From contig NZ_OZ245846.1 in assembly GCF_965228935.1 (NCBI RefSeq), positions 1,984,001-2,048,000 of the forward strand: DNA of 64,000 nucleotides, written 5' to 3'. This DNA comes from Ulvibacterium sp965228935. GTDB taxonomy: Bacteria > Bacteroidota > Bacteroidia > Flavobacteriales > Flavobacteriaceae. Every line of letters starts with the position of its first letter. Position 1 is the first letter of the stretch. The notes under the pieces are model-generated. The model was given only the letters and a program-made list of their open reading frames with translations, was not told where the DNA came from and did no database searches. Made by a program: the position numbers and the translations under genes. Below, piece after piece: positions 27,327-36,370 of this stretch.

Positions 27327-29696
27327 CTAGTTTTTAGGGATGTTATTTAGGGTATACCAGGCTTCCGATGACCAAAGATTTCGGCCGTTTATACTTCGTA
27401 GTTCCAGGTTTAAGTTAAATTTGACTACATGTTCTTTTTTTAGTCCCGGAATTGTTAAACGCACTTTTTTTCGGTCGGTACTTACCTTTATTTCAGTAGC
27501 CTTCAGTACCTCTAGATCCATTTTAGGCCCTCCATAGGCCTTGGTAGGTTTGTACCACCACTGTTCCAACGAATAGTCCAATGGAGAATCTCCTTGCCCG
27601 ATCGCCAACGGTTCCGTAAACTCGATTTCAAATCCATAAGGCTTGGATCTGATTGCCAGCATTTCAAAAGTAACCTTCTCGTTATATTTCAATCTTTGGA
27701 GACCGTGTCTGGTCTCATTCCAGCCCCAGCCTCCGCCCATTCCCACGCCACCAGCATATAAGGCACCATCAGGCCCCCTCCTTATCCGGTTGATCCCTAC
27801 ATTTAGTCCCTGGGTAAATCTAAATACGGCTCCTTGGTATGATCCATTGACGGTCTCAAGAAAAACCCGTTTGATTCCACCATGGGTCACGTCACCGAAT
27901 ATCATTTGGTTCTTGTAGGGCCCGTCATACAACAGGGAGGGCTCCGATGGGGAGTTGGCAATCTCGTTTTGAGGCAGCCATACGGTGGGAGGCACCATTT
28001 TTAGACTTTGCAAGGAATCTGGAAGCCCCCACCGCATTCCATGAAAATCACCGGATCTTACATGTATAAATTTATTGGCGGGGAGCCATTGCCCCTGATT
28101 ATCCGTAACGAACAGTTCCTCATCCGCTCCTATTCCAATTCCATTAGGCGTGCGCAGTCCATAAACTACCTCTTCATAGCTTCCGTCCCTTGCTATTTTA
28201 AGGGTCTTTCCCCGATCAGGAAGCGGTTTTTCATTGGACATTAAACGCATGGGCATAGAAAGATTGGCATAGAAATAACCGTCTTTATATACGAGCCCAA
28301 AAGCGAATTCGTGAAAATCCATGGATACATCGAAGCTATTGCATATGGATTTATATTCATCCGTTATCCCATCTCCATCATGGTCAATGAGTTGTGTGAG
28401 TTCTTGTTTTTGCAAAACAAATATTTCATCGTCCACAACGGCAAGTCCCAATGGTTCGGCAAGCCCCTTTGCCATAGTTTTTATTTTTATTTTGGTGCTG
28501 TCACCGGTCTCAACTCCTTCAAGAATATAAACTTCTCCCTGGGGAGTCCACGATGATACCAACAATCTGCCGTCTGGCAAAAAAGCTAGACCACCTACCT
28601 TGAATTCTATTCCTTTTACGTTGATTGTTTGAAGGTCATAACTCGGATGGACACCGTTTAAGGACGACCCAAAACCAGGCCTTAAGACCTTCGTTTCCGT
28701 TAAAGGGGGTTTGTTTACAATGGCCTTTTTTTCCAGATTTGGATTCTCTTTAGTACTATCCTTATGATCATCAAGGGAAAGGATATAGTCCACCATTGCC
28801 TTCAAACTGGAATCCTCAAGATTTGGGTGTGGGTTCATAACGGCGTCCCCCCAGACCCCTGACCCACCTTCCTTGACTTTCTTTACCAATAGGTCCACCG
28901 CCATTTTATCATCGGCGTATTTTTCGGCAATTTGCTGAAACCCGGGACCTACGGTGTTTTCCGACCATTCATGACACGTAAGGCAATCCGAGCGTTCCAT
29001 CCAGTACTTCCCTAGATTTTCCGAATCTTTCGGGCCTGTTGGCCGAACTTGATCGGGAATTTTTTTGAAATAGGTTCGAGAAATAGTCTTGGGATTGTTT
29101 TCCAACTTGATTGCCTTGGGTTTTGTAAGCAAAGTAATGGATAGGTTTCCATCCACGCCTTGCGTTGTAAACACTCTTTCCAGTCCGGGATTGCCTTGGT
29201 CATCCCTTACAAATTCCGGTCGTTCCTCTAAAAAAATGGTATCCCTTTCAGTAGTCAGTTTGTATTTCAGGTATATCTGTCCGTTTTCAAATCGATATCC
29301 TTGAAATCGTGTTGTTACATTCTGTTTTTTGCCGTTTCGTTCCAATAACCAGGATTCTTGCAGTACGGGGTTTAGAAAGTAATCCTTTCCCCAGCTGGTA
29401 GGCTGTGCTACCTTTGTTTCCGTATAGACCGTTCCATCCCAGTTGACCCCACCTTTCCAGGCCCGGAACAGACCACATGCATTCAGGTCATAGGCTAAAT
29501 AGCATTCGGAATCCAATGCCAGGGTCAGTATTCTTGGCCTCAAATCAAGAACCGATCGTAACGCCCATGGGTCAATGGGTCTATTTCCTTTTTCATGAAT
29601 TTGCTTAGAAGGGGAAGAATTACAGGAAATCAGGAAAATGCACCCCATTAAAATGAGCGTATTCTTAACGTTAGTCCATTCCTTTTTTATATCCAT
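27327..29696 (-). CDS. Lipoprotein with cytochrome c and sorbosone-dehydrogenase-like propeller
   Basis: From ATG 29696 the product has 789 residues with a lipobox 'FLISC' (Cys25). An upstream in-frame start (29774) would displace the signal. After an N-terminal domain of unknown type comes a mono-haem cytochrome c domain with 'CLTCHEW' (about 238-244) and a candidate Met ligand in 'GDAVMNPHP'. A beta-propeller follows ('GVHPSYDLQTINVKG', 'LRTPNGIGIGADEELFVTDN'), similar to glucose/sorbosone dehydrogenase-type domains. It would oxidise a substrate, perhaps a sugar, in the periplasm and pass electrons to haem. No cofactor can be read directly. Confidence 0.83.
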   Translation of the reverse strand: MDIKKEWTNVKNTLILMGCIFLISCNSSPSKQIHEKGNRPIDPWALRSVLDLRPRILTLALDSECYLAYDLNACGLFRAWKGGVNWDGTVYTETKVAQPTSWGKDYFLNPVLQESWLLERNGKKQNVTTRFQGYRFENGQIYLKYKLTTERDTIFLEERPEFVRDDQGNPGLERVFTTQGVDGNLSITLLTKPKAIKLENNPKTISRTYFKKIPDQVRPTGPKDSENLGKYWMERSDCLTCHEWSENTVGPGFQQIAEKYADDKMAVDLLVKKVKEGGSGVWGDAVMNPHPNLEDSSLKAMVDYILSLDDHKDSTKENPNLEKKAIVNKPPLTETKVLRPGFGSSLNGVHPSYDLQTINVKGIEFKVGGLAFLPDGRLLVSSWTPQGEVYILEGVETGDSTKIKIKTMAKGLAEPLGLAVVDDEIFVLQKQELTQLIDHDGDGITDEYKSICNSFDVSMDFHEFAFGLVYKDGYFYANLSMPMRLMSNEKPLPDRGKTLKIARDGSYEEVVYGLRTPNGIGIGADEELFVTDNQGQWLPANKFIHVRSGDFHGMRWGLPDSLQSLKMVPPTVWLPQNEIANSPSEPSLLYDGPYKNQMIFGDVTHGGIKRVFLETVNGSYQGAVFRFTQGLNVGINRIRRGPDGALYAGGVGMGGGWGWNETRHGLQRLKYNEKVTFEMLAIRSKPYGFEIEFTEPLAIGQGDSPLDYSLEQWWYKPTKAYGGPKMDLEVLKATEIKVSTDRKKVRLTIPGLKKEHVVKFNLNLELRSINGRNLWSSEAWYTLNNIPKN

Positions 29697-29997
29697 ACTC
29701 CTTTGTCCTTTCCCATTGACACAGAATCCAATCATTGGATCAACTATATTCTTGCAACGTCTGGGCCTTCCCAAAAATGGCTGTTTTTACCCATGTTTGC
29801 GGGAACAAGATTCAAATTATAAAAATACACTAAAAGTAGGCTAAGTTCTAGTTTTGGAAAAAACCCATAAAACAATCTTTTGTTTTAGAGGTATTTATGC
29901 CTTAATCAAAGAAAAAGCCATAGCCCTTGTTCGCTTGTTTGAAAAGTTTAACAGATCGTTATAACAAACAAGGGAGGGTGATGGCTATTTTGTGGTC
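29697..29997. other. Divergent intergenic region with an inverted repeat
   Basis: 301 bp separating the cytochrome/propeller gene from the PD40 gene. It includes an imperfect inverted repeat just before the rightward start (listed separately). No gene is seen. Confidence 0.5.
29911..29991. repeat. Imperfect inverted repeat ahead of the PD40 gene
   Basis: Left arm about 29915-29938 (AGCCAT then CCCTTGTTcG) and right arm about 29963-29988 (complementary CAAACAAGGG then ATGGCT) with roughly 24 nt between. The right arm ends about 10 bp before the ATG at 29998. It could form a 5'-leader hairpin or an operator. Confidence 0.45.
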
Positions 29998-30945
29998 ATG
30001 AAAGATGCAAAAAGATACTTCAGACACATTATTTTCGCCATAACCCTTGGCATTTTTATTTGTTCCTATGGACAGGAAGCGAAAAAAATAGATCCCCTGG
30101 CCAAATATGAAAATGCGAATGCTCCTGTAAAGTTGTTTCCTGGAGATATCTCTATGGATGGTATGCAATGGAACAATGCCTTTACCCGGAATCACCGGAA
30201 GATATTTTACTGCCAGCAGCTTCCGCATCGGGCACAATTGGTCTATCAGGAGTTCAAGGGCAAGCACTTTTCAAAACCGGAGCCTATACCTTTCGATACC
30301 CTTTACAATTATTCCGATCCCTACATCAATACCCAAGGAGACCATTTGATTTTTATGTCGAACCTTCCGTATCGCATAAACAAGGATAGTGTGACCACCC
30401 ATTTTCAATTATGGCAGTCCCACAAGTTTTCAGATGGATGGAGCAATCCGGAAATCGTATTCCCCACCGATACAGGGGTGGGGTATCCCTGGAGGACTAA
30501 AGACGGAACACTTTTCTATTCCTTGATGCCCTCCGATGGAACACGAAACTCGAACATCCATTTCGCCACTTTTGCGGATGGGCGATATAACGCACCTGTG
30601 GCGCTTCCGGCCAACGTAAATTCAGCGGACAGATTTGAAGGGGATGCCTTTGTGGCACCCAATAAGGAGTACCTTATTTTTGCGGGCTTCGATCGCGAGG
30701 ATGGTTTGGGATTTTCCGATTTGTACATCACCTTTAATCAAGGGGGAAATACATGGAGCGATCCCAAATCGTTGGGCCCGGGAATCAACTCGGAAGGATA
30801 TGACGGAAGCCCTTTCGTGACCGAGGACGGAAAGTTCCTGATTTTTACAAGTAGTAGGAACAGCCCTGGTGAAAATAGTTTCTTTAACCGGTATATCGTA
30901 AGGTTCAATGTAGATGCCTATCGGGAATGCGAGTTCTTCAATTAA
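29998..30945 (+). CDS. Secreted PD40/WD40-like beta-propeller protein
   Basis: The start is at ATG 29998, giving 315 residues. The frame also opens two codons earlier at GTG. A signal peptide ('HIIFAITLGIFICSYGQ') is followed by propeller repeats of PD40 type: 'YNYSDPYINTQGDHLIFMSN', 'FEGDAFVAPNKEYLIFAGFD' and 'GYDGSPFVTEDGKFLIFTSS'. Such proteins bind or sense ligands in the periplasm and are often called TolB-like. No enzymatic residues are recognised. Its divergent position opposite the cytochrome/propeller gene suggests shared control. Confidence 0.8.
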   Translation: MKDAKRYFRHIIFAITLGIFICSYGQEAKKIDPLAKYENANAPVKLFPGDISMDGMQWNNAFTRNHRKIFYCQQLPHRAQLVYQEFKGKHFSKPEPIPFDTLYNYSDPYINTQGDHLIFMSNLPYRINKDSVTTHFQLWQSHKFSDGWSNPEIVFPTDTGVGYPWRTKDGTLFYSLMPSDGTRNSNIHFATFADGRYNAPVALPANVNSADRFEGDAFVAPNKEYLIFAGFDREDGLGFSDLYITFNQGGNTWSDPKSLGPGINSEGYDGSPFVTEDGKFLIFTSSRNSPGENSFFNRYIVRFNVDAYRECEFFN

Positions 30946-30989
30946 TTTGATTGTCGTAGCCCATCCAAGCTGTCCTTAGGAGCTTCGGA

Positions 30990-32357
30990 TCAAACCCCAT
31001 AAATATTTCGATTTAAAAAGGCATTCCGAAATTTATGCTCCGGATCGTATTTCCCGGCAAGTTTTACGAAATCGGGCAATTTTTGATACTGAGACTTCAA
31101 CTCTTCGGGCGATACCGTAAACAGTTTGCCCCAATGCGGACGGGCGTTAAATGGTTGGAGTTCTTCTTCTATCATGGTAATCAATTTACCGACTTCATCC
31201 GGGTTTTGCTTCCAAGTGAAATGGATGGCGACACAATCCTGTTGGTAGCATGGACTCATCCAGAGGTCATCCGCTGCAATGGTCCGTATCTCGGTAATCA
31301 TTAATTGGGGATGTATCAGATCCCGCTTTTTTTCCAATGTTAGTATGGCCTCCAAGGCATTTTCATAGGGAACAAAAAATTCGGATTGTAGCTCTTCACC
31401 ACTGCTGGGGGTAAAACCCATCTTAAAATGGGGCAGGCGATCATACCAGGGGCCTGGAACACCCATTTGGGCCGTGCAATTCTCGGCAGAAAGCTCGGTT
31501 ATGGGATGAAGGTCCCTTGTTGCGGCCTTGGCTCCGTAAAAATCATCGCCAAAATCCATAAGCTCCGCATCGGTTCTTCTTTTGACCCAAACTTGGCTGA
31601 TCCGATCATTTTGCCAATCCGTAAAAAGGCTAACGCTATACCCGCCGGATAGAATGGCATCAAAATTATCTTTTAGGGATTGTAAGGGCAGTTCTTGAAA
31701 AACATCCTGACGCACCTGAAACGTTTTTTGAATATCCAATGTCATTTTGGTCAAAATACCCAGAGCGCCTAGATGTACCACGGCCCCATTGAAGGCTTCC
31801 TCTTTATTTCCCCTGCTTAAATGTACAATTTCCCCTTTGCCATTGACGAATTCCAAGGCCGAGACACTTGTCGCCAAATTTCCATTTTTTACTCCGGAAC
31901 CATGGGTGGCCGTTGCGCAGGCGCCTGCTAACGAAATATGCGGGAGGGAGGCCAGATTGTGTAGGGCATACCCTTTTTCATGTAATTCCGGTGCGATATC
32001 ACCATACTTTGTGCCTGCACCGACGGTAACGGTCATTTTGTTTTCGTCCAGCTCGATTATTCCCGTAAGGTGTCTCGTAGAGATTTGGTTCAATGGGTTG
32101 TCCGCAATGTTATTGAAGCAATGACAGGAACCCAATGCCTTTTGTGTATCCAGTTTTTTGACCAGAGCCTGAACCTCAGAAACGGTTTTTGGCTCAAAGA
32201 GATTTTGTGCGGTATAGGTATAATTGCCCGCCCAGTTCTTACGTTGCACTGCTGTGGCCATGGCTTCTTTTTTTTCCGGCTTGCAGGAGGCCATCGGCAT
32301 TAAAACCGTACCCGCGGCAAAGGATGCCGTAGTTTGAATAAAATCCTTTCGTTTCAT
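30990..32357 (-). CDS. FAD-linked oxidase, alditol/aldonolactone oxidase type
   Basis: A 455-residue protein with a lipoprotein or export signal ('SFAAGTVLMPMASC', Cys25). The FAD domain has the likely flavin-linking His79 in 'ALGSCHCFNNIAD', then 'GAGTKYGDIAPELHEKGY', 'SLAGACATATHGSG' and 'HLGALGILTKMTLD'. The ALO-type C-terminus has 'FNARPHWGKLF'. Known relatives (alditol or xylitol oxidase, gulono/arabinono-lactone oxidase) oxidise sugar alcohols or lactones with oxygen. It is the last gene of a three-gene operon, 22 bp after the ADP-ribosylglycohydrolase. Exported forms of this oxidase are unusual. Confidence 0.87.
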   Translation of the reverse strand: MKRKDFIQTTASFAAGTVLMPMASCKPEKKEAMATAVQRKNWAGNYTYTAQNLFEPKTVSEVQALVKKLDTQKALGSCHCFNNIADNPLNQISTRHLTGIIELDENKMTVTVGAGTKYGDIAPELHEKGYALHNLASLPHISLAGACATATHGSGVKNGNLATSVSALEFVNGKGEIVHLSRGNKEEAFNGAVVHLGALGILTKMTLDIQKTFQVRQDVFQELPLQSLKDNFDAILSGGYSVSLFTDWQNDRISQVWVKRRTDAELMDFGDDFYGAKAATRDLHPITELSAENCTAQMGVPGPWYDRLPHFKMGFTPSSGEELQSEFFVPYENALEAILTLEKKRDLIHPQLMITEIRTIAADDLWMSPCYQQDCVAIHFTWKQNPDEVGKLITMIEEELQPFNARPHWGKLFTVSPEELKSQYQKLPDFVKLAGKYDPEHKFRNAFLNRNIYGV

Positions 32358-32379
32358 CTGTATTTTTGGTTAGAATTGT

Positions 32380-33666
32380 TTACTCTCCGACCATTTCCCG
32401 TGCCAATAGCTCCAAATCGATACCGAGATTTTCCCTATTTACGCGCAGCACTTCCTCTTTTAAGTCCTGGGGCAAATTGGTATATCCTTCCCTGGCCCCC
32501 ATGATCATCCCGGCCACAGCGGCTACGGTATCGTTGTCCCTTCCGTAGTTGACAATGAATTGCAAGGTCTTTTCAAAATCACCTCCGCCGAATTGCAATC
32601 CGGTAATCAAAATTTGCCAGATTTCCCCGGAATGGAAGGGAATGGCCCGTTCATCCTTTTCCAAAAACTGGTACACCATTTCTTGACGCACCCATTTTTT
32701 TTGGCTTTCCGGAAATCCTTCCGGAACCTTGAAAAGAATGGAGTCCTTGGCAATCAGGGAATCCACCAATGGTTTTTCCCGTATGGCCAATACATTTTTA
32801 ATGGAAGCATCTGCAATACCATAGGAAATACGCCCGACCAGGCGACTATCCTGATATCCATAGGGATCTACAAAAGTTGCAGCATTCAAGATGGAATCCA
32901 TATCGTTGGTGCGCAATGCCATATGGGTCAAGGCAGATACCAATGCCGAAATATCCTTGGCATAGCCCAAGTCAAAAATTGCATGGTCATAGGCCATTAT
33001 ATAGGCTTCTTGCGGGGTTTTGGCCAGCAATCCGAACATGGGGGTATAGAGTTGGCCTGCACAGGACAGTTCCCCACCATAGAAACGATTTTGGGCCTTT
33101 TGATAGTCCTCCGAGTTTTTTTGATAAGCGATGGCTACCCGGGCCCATTCCTTGATCCAGTCTATTTTTTCAATACGATCATCCAAGGAATCCGTTTGGG
33201 AAAACACATCGGTATCTGCCAGGGTATGGGCAATGGACTCATAATAGTCCGTAACGAATCGTGCAAAGTTGGCAGGGGACAGGTCTGTACCGTGTTCCGT
33301 AAAATACTTCACCATAAAATACTTCCATCGTGTATCGTCTGTAGTGGCCCCAGCCATAAGGTTATGCTCCCAGGTACCTTCCGGGGATTGTACCCGAACG
33401 GCAGGGGTGAGTCCGGTAATATATCCATATTTTAACTGGATGGCCTTTCGATACCACATTTCCGTGGATGCTCCCATGGCATCACCTATGGCCGAACCCA
33501 CCAAGGCTCCGAGCACTTTGTCATAATACGCCTCTTTGGAGAGTTGCAAGGTATCCGAGGTGTAGGTCGCTTTTTTTGGAGCAGGAATGTCCACATGTGA
33601 CCTTTGCTTCTTGCAAGAACCGAGGGCCAAAAAAAATACCATAAGACCGAAGGCTGCATTTCTCAA
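32380..33666 (-). CDS. ADP-ribosylglycohydrolase-family lipoprotein
   Basis: A 428-residue protein with a lipobox 'LALGSC' (Cys18). The DraG/ARH fold is shown by the N-terminal 'GALVGSAIGDAMGASTE', the metal-binding 'TTDDTRW' motif and the C-terminal 'YGRDNDTVAAVAGMIMGA', which supply the paired-magnesium ligands. The family hydrolyses N- or O-glycosidic ADP-ribose bonds, but Bacteroidota lipoprotein members probably act on nucleoside- or sugar-like substrates outside the cytoplasm. It overlaps the upstream kinase stop by 4 bp and is followed at 22 bp by the flavin oxidase, implying a common pathway. Confidence 0.88.
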   Translation of the reverse strand: MRNAAFGLMVFFLALGSCKKQRSHVDIPAPKKATYTSDTLQLSKEAYYDKVLGALVGSAIGDAMGASTEMWYRKAIQLKYGYITGLTPAVRVQSPEGTWEHNLMAGATTDDTRWKYFMVKYFTEHGTDLSPANFARFVTDYYESIAHTLADTDVFSQTDSLDDRIEKIDWIKEWARVAIAYQKNSEDYQKAQNRFYGGELSCAGQLYTPMFGLLAKTPQEAYIMAYDHAIFDLGYAKDISALVSALTHMALRTNDMDSILNAATFVDPYGYQDSRLVGRISYGIADASIKNVLAIREKPLVDSLIAKDSILFKVPEGFPESQKKWVRQEMVYQFLEKDERAIPFHSGEIWQILITGLQFGGGDFEKTLQFIVNYGRDNDTVAAVAGMIMGAREGYTNLPQDLKEEVLRVNRENLGIDLELLAREMVGE

Positions 33667-34634
33667 ACCAGAATCATTTTATGGGCCATTTGTAAAAGAT
33701 ACTCTTTTTCCTTGATACTTCGATTTAAAGGCAACTGGGCCAATCCGATAAGTCTGCGCATTATCTCTATCCCGGCTACTTGGGATACCAATCTTCTATC
33801 GGCCTTGCCTTCATACTTTTCCAGTACGGTATCCAGATAGCCCGGTTTATGGGTTGCCAGGATAAGGTGGGCGACCATGACTCCCAGATCAAACTCGGCA
33901 AATCCTACAAACCCGAATTCCGGATCTATTACATAGAGGTTATCACCTTCGGTCATCCAACTGCCGGGATAATAATCGCCATGGAGCAATGTATGTCCTT
34001 CGGAAAGGTATTGGTCGCCAATACGGTTTATTATGGTTTTAAGTTTTGTATCCGTTTTGTAGGACTTGGAAATTTCCTGCAATCCGGGCTGCACATCATC
34101 CAATTGAAATCCGTTGTCCTCTAGAAAGGGAAGTACAAAAATATGTTGATGGTTCAATTGGCGCATTTCCAGGTTTTTTGGGAAATCGGCCGGCACTTTT
34201 TTCTTATGGATCAAACCCAGTATAAAGACCAGCTTTTCCAATTCTCGTTTGGAAAACGACTTGTTCGCATACATGGTGGTCAAATCTTCACAATGCCCCA
34301 GATCCTCAAGTATCATTACGAACATTTCTGTATCATACCCTAAAATCTTGGGGATATGGGCGTTGAGCGCACTGCTCTTTACGGTTTCATAAAAATCCCT
34401 TTCAACGGCAATACGCTCAAGGGGAGCGGCTATTTGTTGGTATTTTTGAACATAGGGTCGCGATTGCTTTAGGATAAAGGAACGGGTATTGGTACGGATC
34501 CGAAGTACGACGTTCATATTGCCCTCGCCGGGTTTTTCGGTGGATTGCACATGTTCTTCAGAAGTTATCCATTCTTTTTCACGAAGGTACTTTTGAAGCT
34601 CCGGTATGGAGGTATTGCTATCTATATTGAACAA
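33663..34634 (-). CDS. APH-fold kinase, methylthioribose-kinase-like
   Basis: A 323-residue cytosolic kinase of the aminoglycoside-phosphotransferase fold. Visible motifs are 'GEGNMNVVLRIRT' (nucleotide loop), 'SFILKQSRPYV' (ATP lysine), 'HGDYYPGSWM' (catalytic loop; the GS after HGD is typical of MtnK) and 'YVIDPEFGFVG' (metal-binding segment, DPE as in MtnK). It likely phosphorylates a pentose-type sugar such as methylthioribose, or a related small molecule. No other methionine-salvage gene is near. It is first in the operon with the ADP-ribosylglycohydrolase and oxidase, which points to a ribose-like product being captured by phosphorylation. Confidence 0.82.
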   Translation of the reverse strand: MFNIDSNTSIPELQKYLREKEWITSEEHVQSTEKPGEGNMNVVLRIRTNTRSFILKQSRPYVQKYQQIAAPLERIAVERDFYETVKSSALNAHIPKILGYDTEMFVMILEDLGHCEDLTTMYANKSFSKRELEKLVFILGLIHKKKVPADFPKNLEMRQLNHQHIFVLPFLEDNGFQLDDVQPGLQEISKSYKTDTKLKTIINRIGDQYLSEGHTLLHGDYYPGSWMTEGDNLYVIDPEFGFVGFAEFDLGVMVAHLILATHKPGYLDTVLEKYEGKADRRLVSQVAGIEIMRRLIGLAQLPLNRSIKEKEYLLQMAHKMILV

Positions 34635-34785
34635 GATATCTCATGTTTATTCCCTGCAAGATAGAATTTAGTGGTTTTACTACGAACCCAAACACACAAT
34701 TTTTTGAATTTGTAGGATTCATTAGGCAAAGATTATCTAGCTTTAGGAGCCCAATACTTTATAGAGTTGTCGATTAAACCGCACA

Positions 34786-36021
34786 ATGATTTCAAGACGA
34801 AAATTTCTTAAATCTACAGTTACAGCTTCGCTTATCGGCGGGTTGCCTTTGTACGGCCATTCCTTTAGATTCAACATAGAAGGGAATTCTTTGGAGGAAA
34901 GAATCACGGACCGGATAAAGCGCTCCCTAACTTCTCCGGTTACCCTTAAGGAAATCCAGTTGTATCGCTTTGAATCCCTTTTACTTTTGAAGGTCTCGGA
35001 TAATTCCGGTACCGTGGGGGTTACGGTGTGTAATGCACGCATGTTAAACCTGGTATCCCTTTTCAAGAATATGGTGGTTCCTTTTTTTATCGGGAAGGAT
35101 GCCAGGGAAGTGGCTCATTTGGTAAATGGGATTCATCGTGTTAAGAGTAATTACAAATATGCGGGAATGCCCTTTTGGAACTGTGTAGGCAGTTTGGAAA
35201 TAGCTATCTGGGATTTATTGGGGAACTTGGGTGAAGTTTCTGTAAACCAGTTTCTTGGTCATACCATACGGACAGAAGTCCCCATTTATCTCTCTAGCCT
35301 TACCCGCGGTAATTCGGCCGAGGAAGAGACCCAAAACATCATCAAGTATCAGGAGCATACCAGAGCCAAGGCCGTTAAACTCAAGGTGGGCGGACGCCTT
35401 AAAAATACGACCAGGGACAAGGAACGTACCCGGAAGTTTATCCCTATGGTACGCAGGGCCATGGGCGATGATTTCACCATTTATGCGGACTCCAACGGAT
35501 CCTACTCGGTGAACGAGGCGAAAGAGATAGTCAGGTTTTTGGAGGATTACGGCGTAGAAATTCTGGAGGAACCTTGTTATTGGCAGGATTATAAATCCAA
35601 TGCTGCGGTAAAAAAAGAGTTGACCACAATGAAGTTGGCAGGAGGGGAACAGGATTCCAGTTATCATCAATTTAAGGCCATATGTGAGGATAACGTCTAC
35701 GATATCCTACAACCGGATGTGTATTACAACGGAGGTATCGTACGGACATTGAAAATCGCCCATATGGCAAGTACGCTTGGAAAAGGTTTTGCGCCCCACT
35801 CCCCAAAGGCAGATCCACTTTTTGCACCATTCTCCCAACTGGTTTCCGTTGCACCGGTGTTGACCGGTTTTCAAGAATATCCCTTAAGGGGTACGGAAAA
35901 ACAGAAGTCGTGGTTCGGCCCTCAAGTTATTCCGGATACCGGCTTACTTCCCTTGCTCAAGGGCAATGGATTGGGTATTCGGTATGATGAGGGTATATGG
36001 ACAAAGGCCCAAAAGGTGTAA
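34786..36021 (+). CDS. Exported enolase-superfamily protein (mandelate racemase/MLE group)
   Basis: A 411-residue protein with a Tat-like leader ('ISRRKFLKSTVTASLIGGL'). Barrel motifs are 'AVKLKVGG' (KxK base), 'TIYADSNGSYS' (Asp ligand), 'EEPCYWQDY' (Glu ligand), 'LAGGEQDSS' (third acid) and a late 'FAPHSPKADPLFAPF' with His. It therefore looks catalytically complete: abstraction of a proton alpha to a carboxylate, as in sugar-acid dehydratases, racemases or dipeptide epimerases. It is monocistronic, with its own terminator. It is only distantly similar to the mannonate-dehydratase-like protein at 19549-20928. Confidence 0.88.
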   Translation: MISRRKFLKSTVTASLIGGLPLYGHSFRFNIEGNSLEERITDRIKRSLTSPVTLKEIQLYRFESLLLLKVSDNSGTVGVTVCNARMLNLVSLFKNMVVPFFIGKDAREVAHLVNGIHRVKSNYKYAGMPFWNCVGSLEIAIWDLLGNLGEVSVNQFLGHTIRTEVPIYLSSLTRGNSAEEETQNIIKYQEHTRAKAVKLKVGGRLKNTTRDKERTRKFIPMVRRAMGDDFTIYADSNGSYSVNEAKEIVRFLEDYGVEILEEPCYWQDYKSNAAVKKELTTMKLAGGEQDSSYHQFKAICEDNVYDILQPDVYYNGGIVRTLKIAHMASTLGKGFAPHSPKADPLFAPFSQLVSVAPVLTGFQEYPLRGTEKQKSWFGPQVIPDTGLLPLLKGNGLGIRYDEGIWTKAQKV

Positions 36022-36030
36022 GAAAAAAAA

Positions 36031-36056
36031 TCCTTGCCCATCGGCAAGGATTTATT
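36031..36056 (+). terminator. Rho-independent terminator
   Basis: Stem TCCTTGCC (36031-36038) pairs with GGCAAGGA (36043-36050), loop CATC, followed by TTTATT. It lies 10 bp after the enolase-superfamily gene. Confidence 0.85.
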
Positions 36057-36163
36057 CAAAATGCATAAAAAAACAATATGGCTATTGAAATTGTGAAACA
36101 CAGTAACACAAAAGCTGCAACAGGTTGCTTTTTTACTCTTCTTTTGAACTCCTTTTGATCATT

Positions 36164-36191
36164 AAAATTGATTTTCCCCAAAATCGATTTT
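36164..36191 (-). terminator. Probable terminator of the small DUF6747-like gene
   Basis: AT-rich hairpin: AAAATTGATTTT (36164-36175) and AAAATCGATTTT (36180-36191) can pair around CCCC, 9 bp beyond the stop of the 56-residue gene on the minus strand. The stem is AT-rich, so the call is tentative. Confidence 0.4.
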
Positions 36192-36199
36192 TGAATGGT

Positions 36200-36370
36200 C
36201 TAATCAAAGGCAAAACCTGTGTAGACCCTAAATACAAATGCATAAAGAACTACGATTAACAACATAAAACTAAACCAGGCAAATGCCTTGAAATAGTTTC
36301 GCACCAAGTAGTTTCCAAAATTTTTAAATGCATCGAGATAAATTTCCCGTAAGAGTAGAATTGTCTTCAT
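36200..36370 (-). CDS. Small DUF6747-like single-pass membrane protein
   Basis: This 56-residue gene reads ATG (36368-36370) to TAG (36200-36202). The N-terminus is 'MKTILLLREIYLDAFKNFGN', one TM helix lies at about 31-49, and the C-terminus is 'FRVYTGFAFD'. The amphipathic start followed by 'YFKAFAWF' matches my memory of the flavobacterial DUF6747 family, whose members are this length; function is unknown. It is flanked by the enolase-superfamily terminator on one side and the small-protein pair on the other and appears monocistronic. Confidence 0.72.
   Translation of the reverse strand: MKTILLLREIYLDAFKNFGNYLVRNYFKAFAWFSFMLLIVVLYAFVFRVYTGFAFD

Noticed and set aside
33663..34634. Aminoglycoside resistance phosphotransferase
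   Set aside because: The fold is shared, but the HGD-x-x-x-GS loop and DPE motif favour a methylthioribose-kinase-like sugar kinase.
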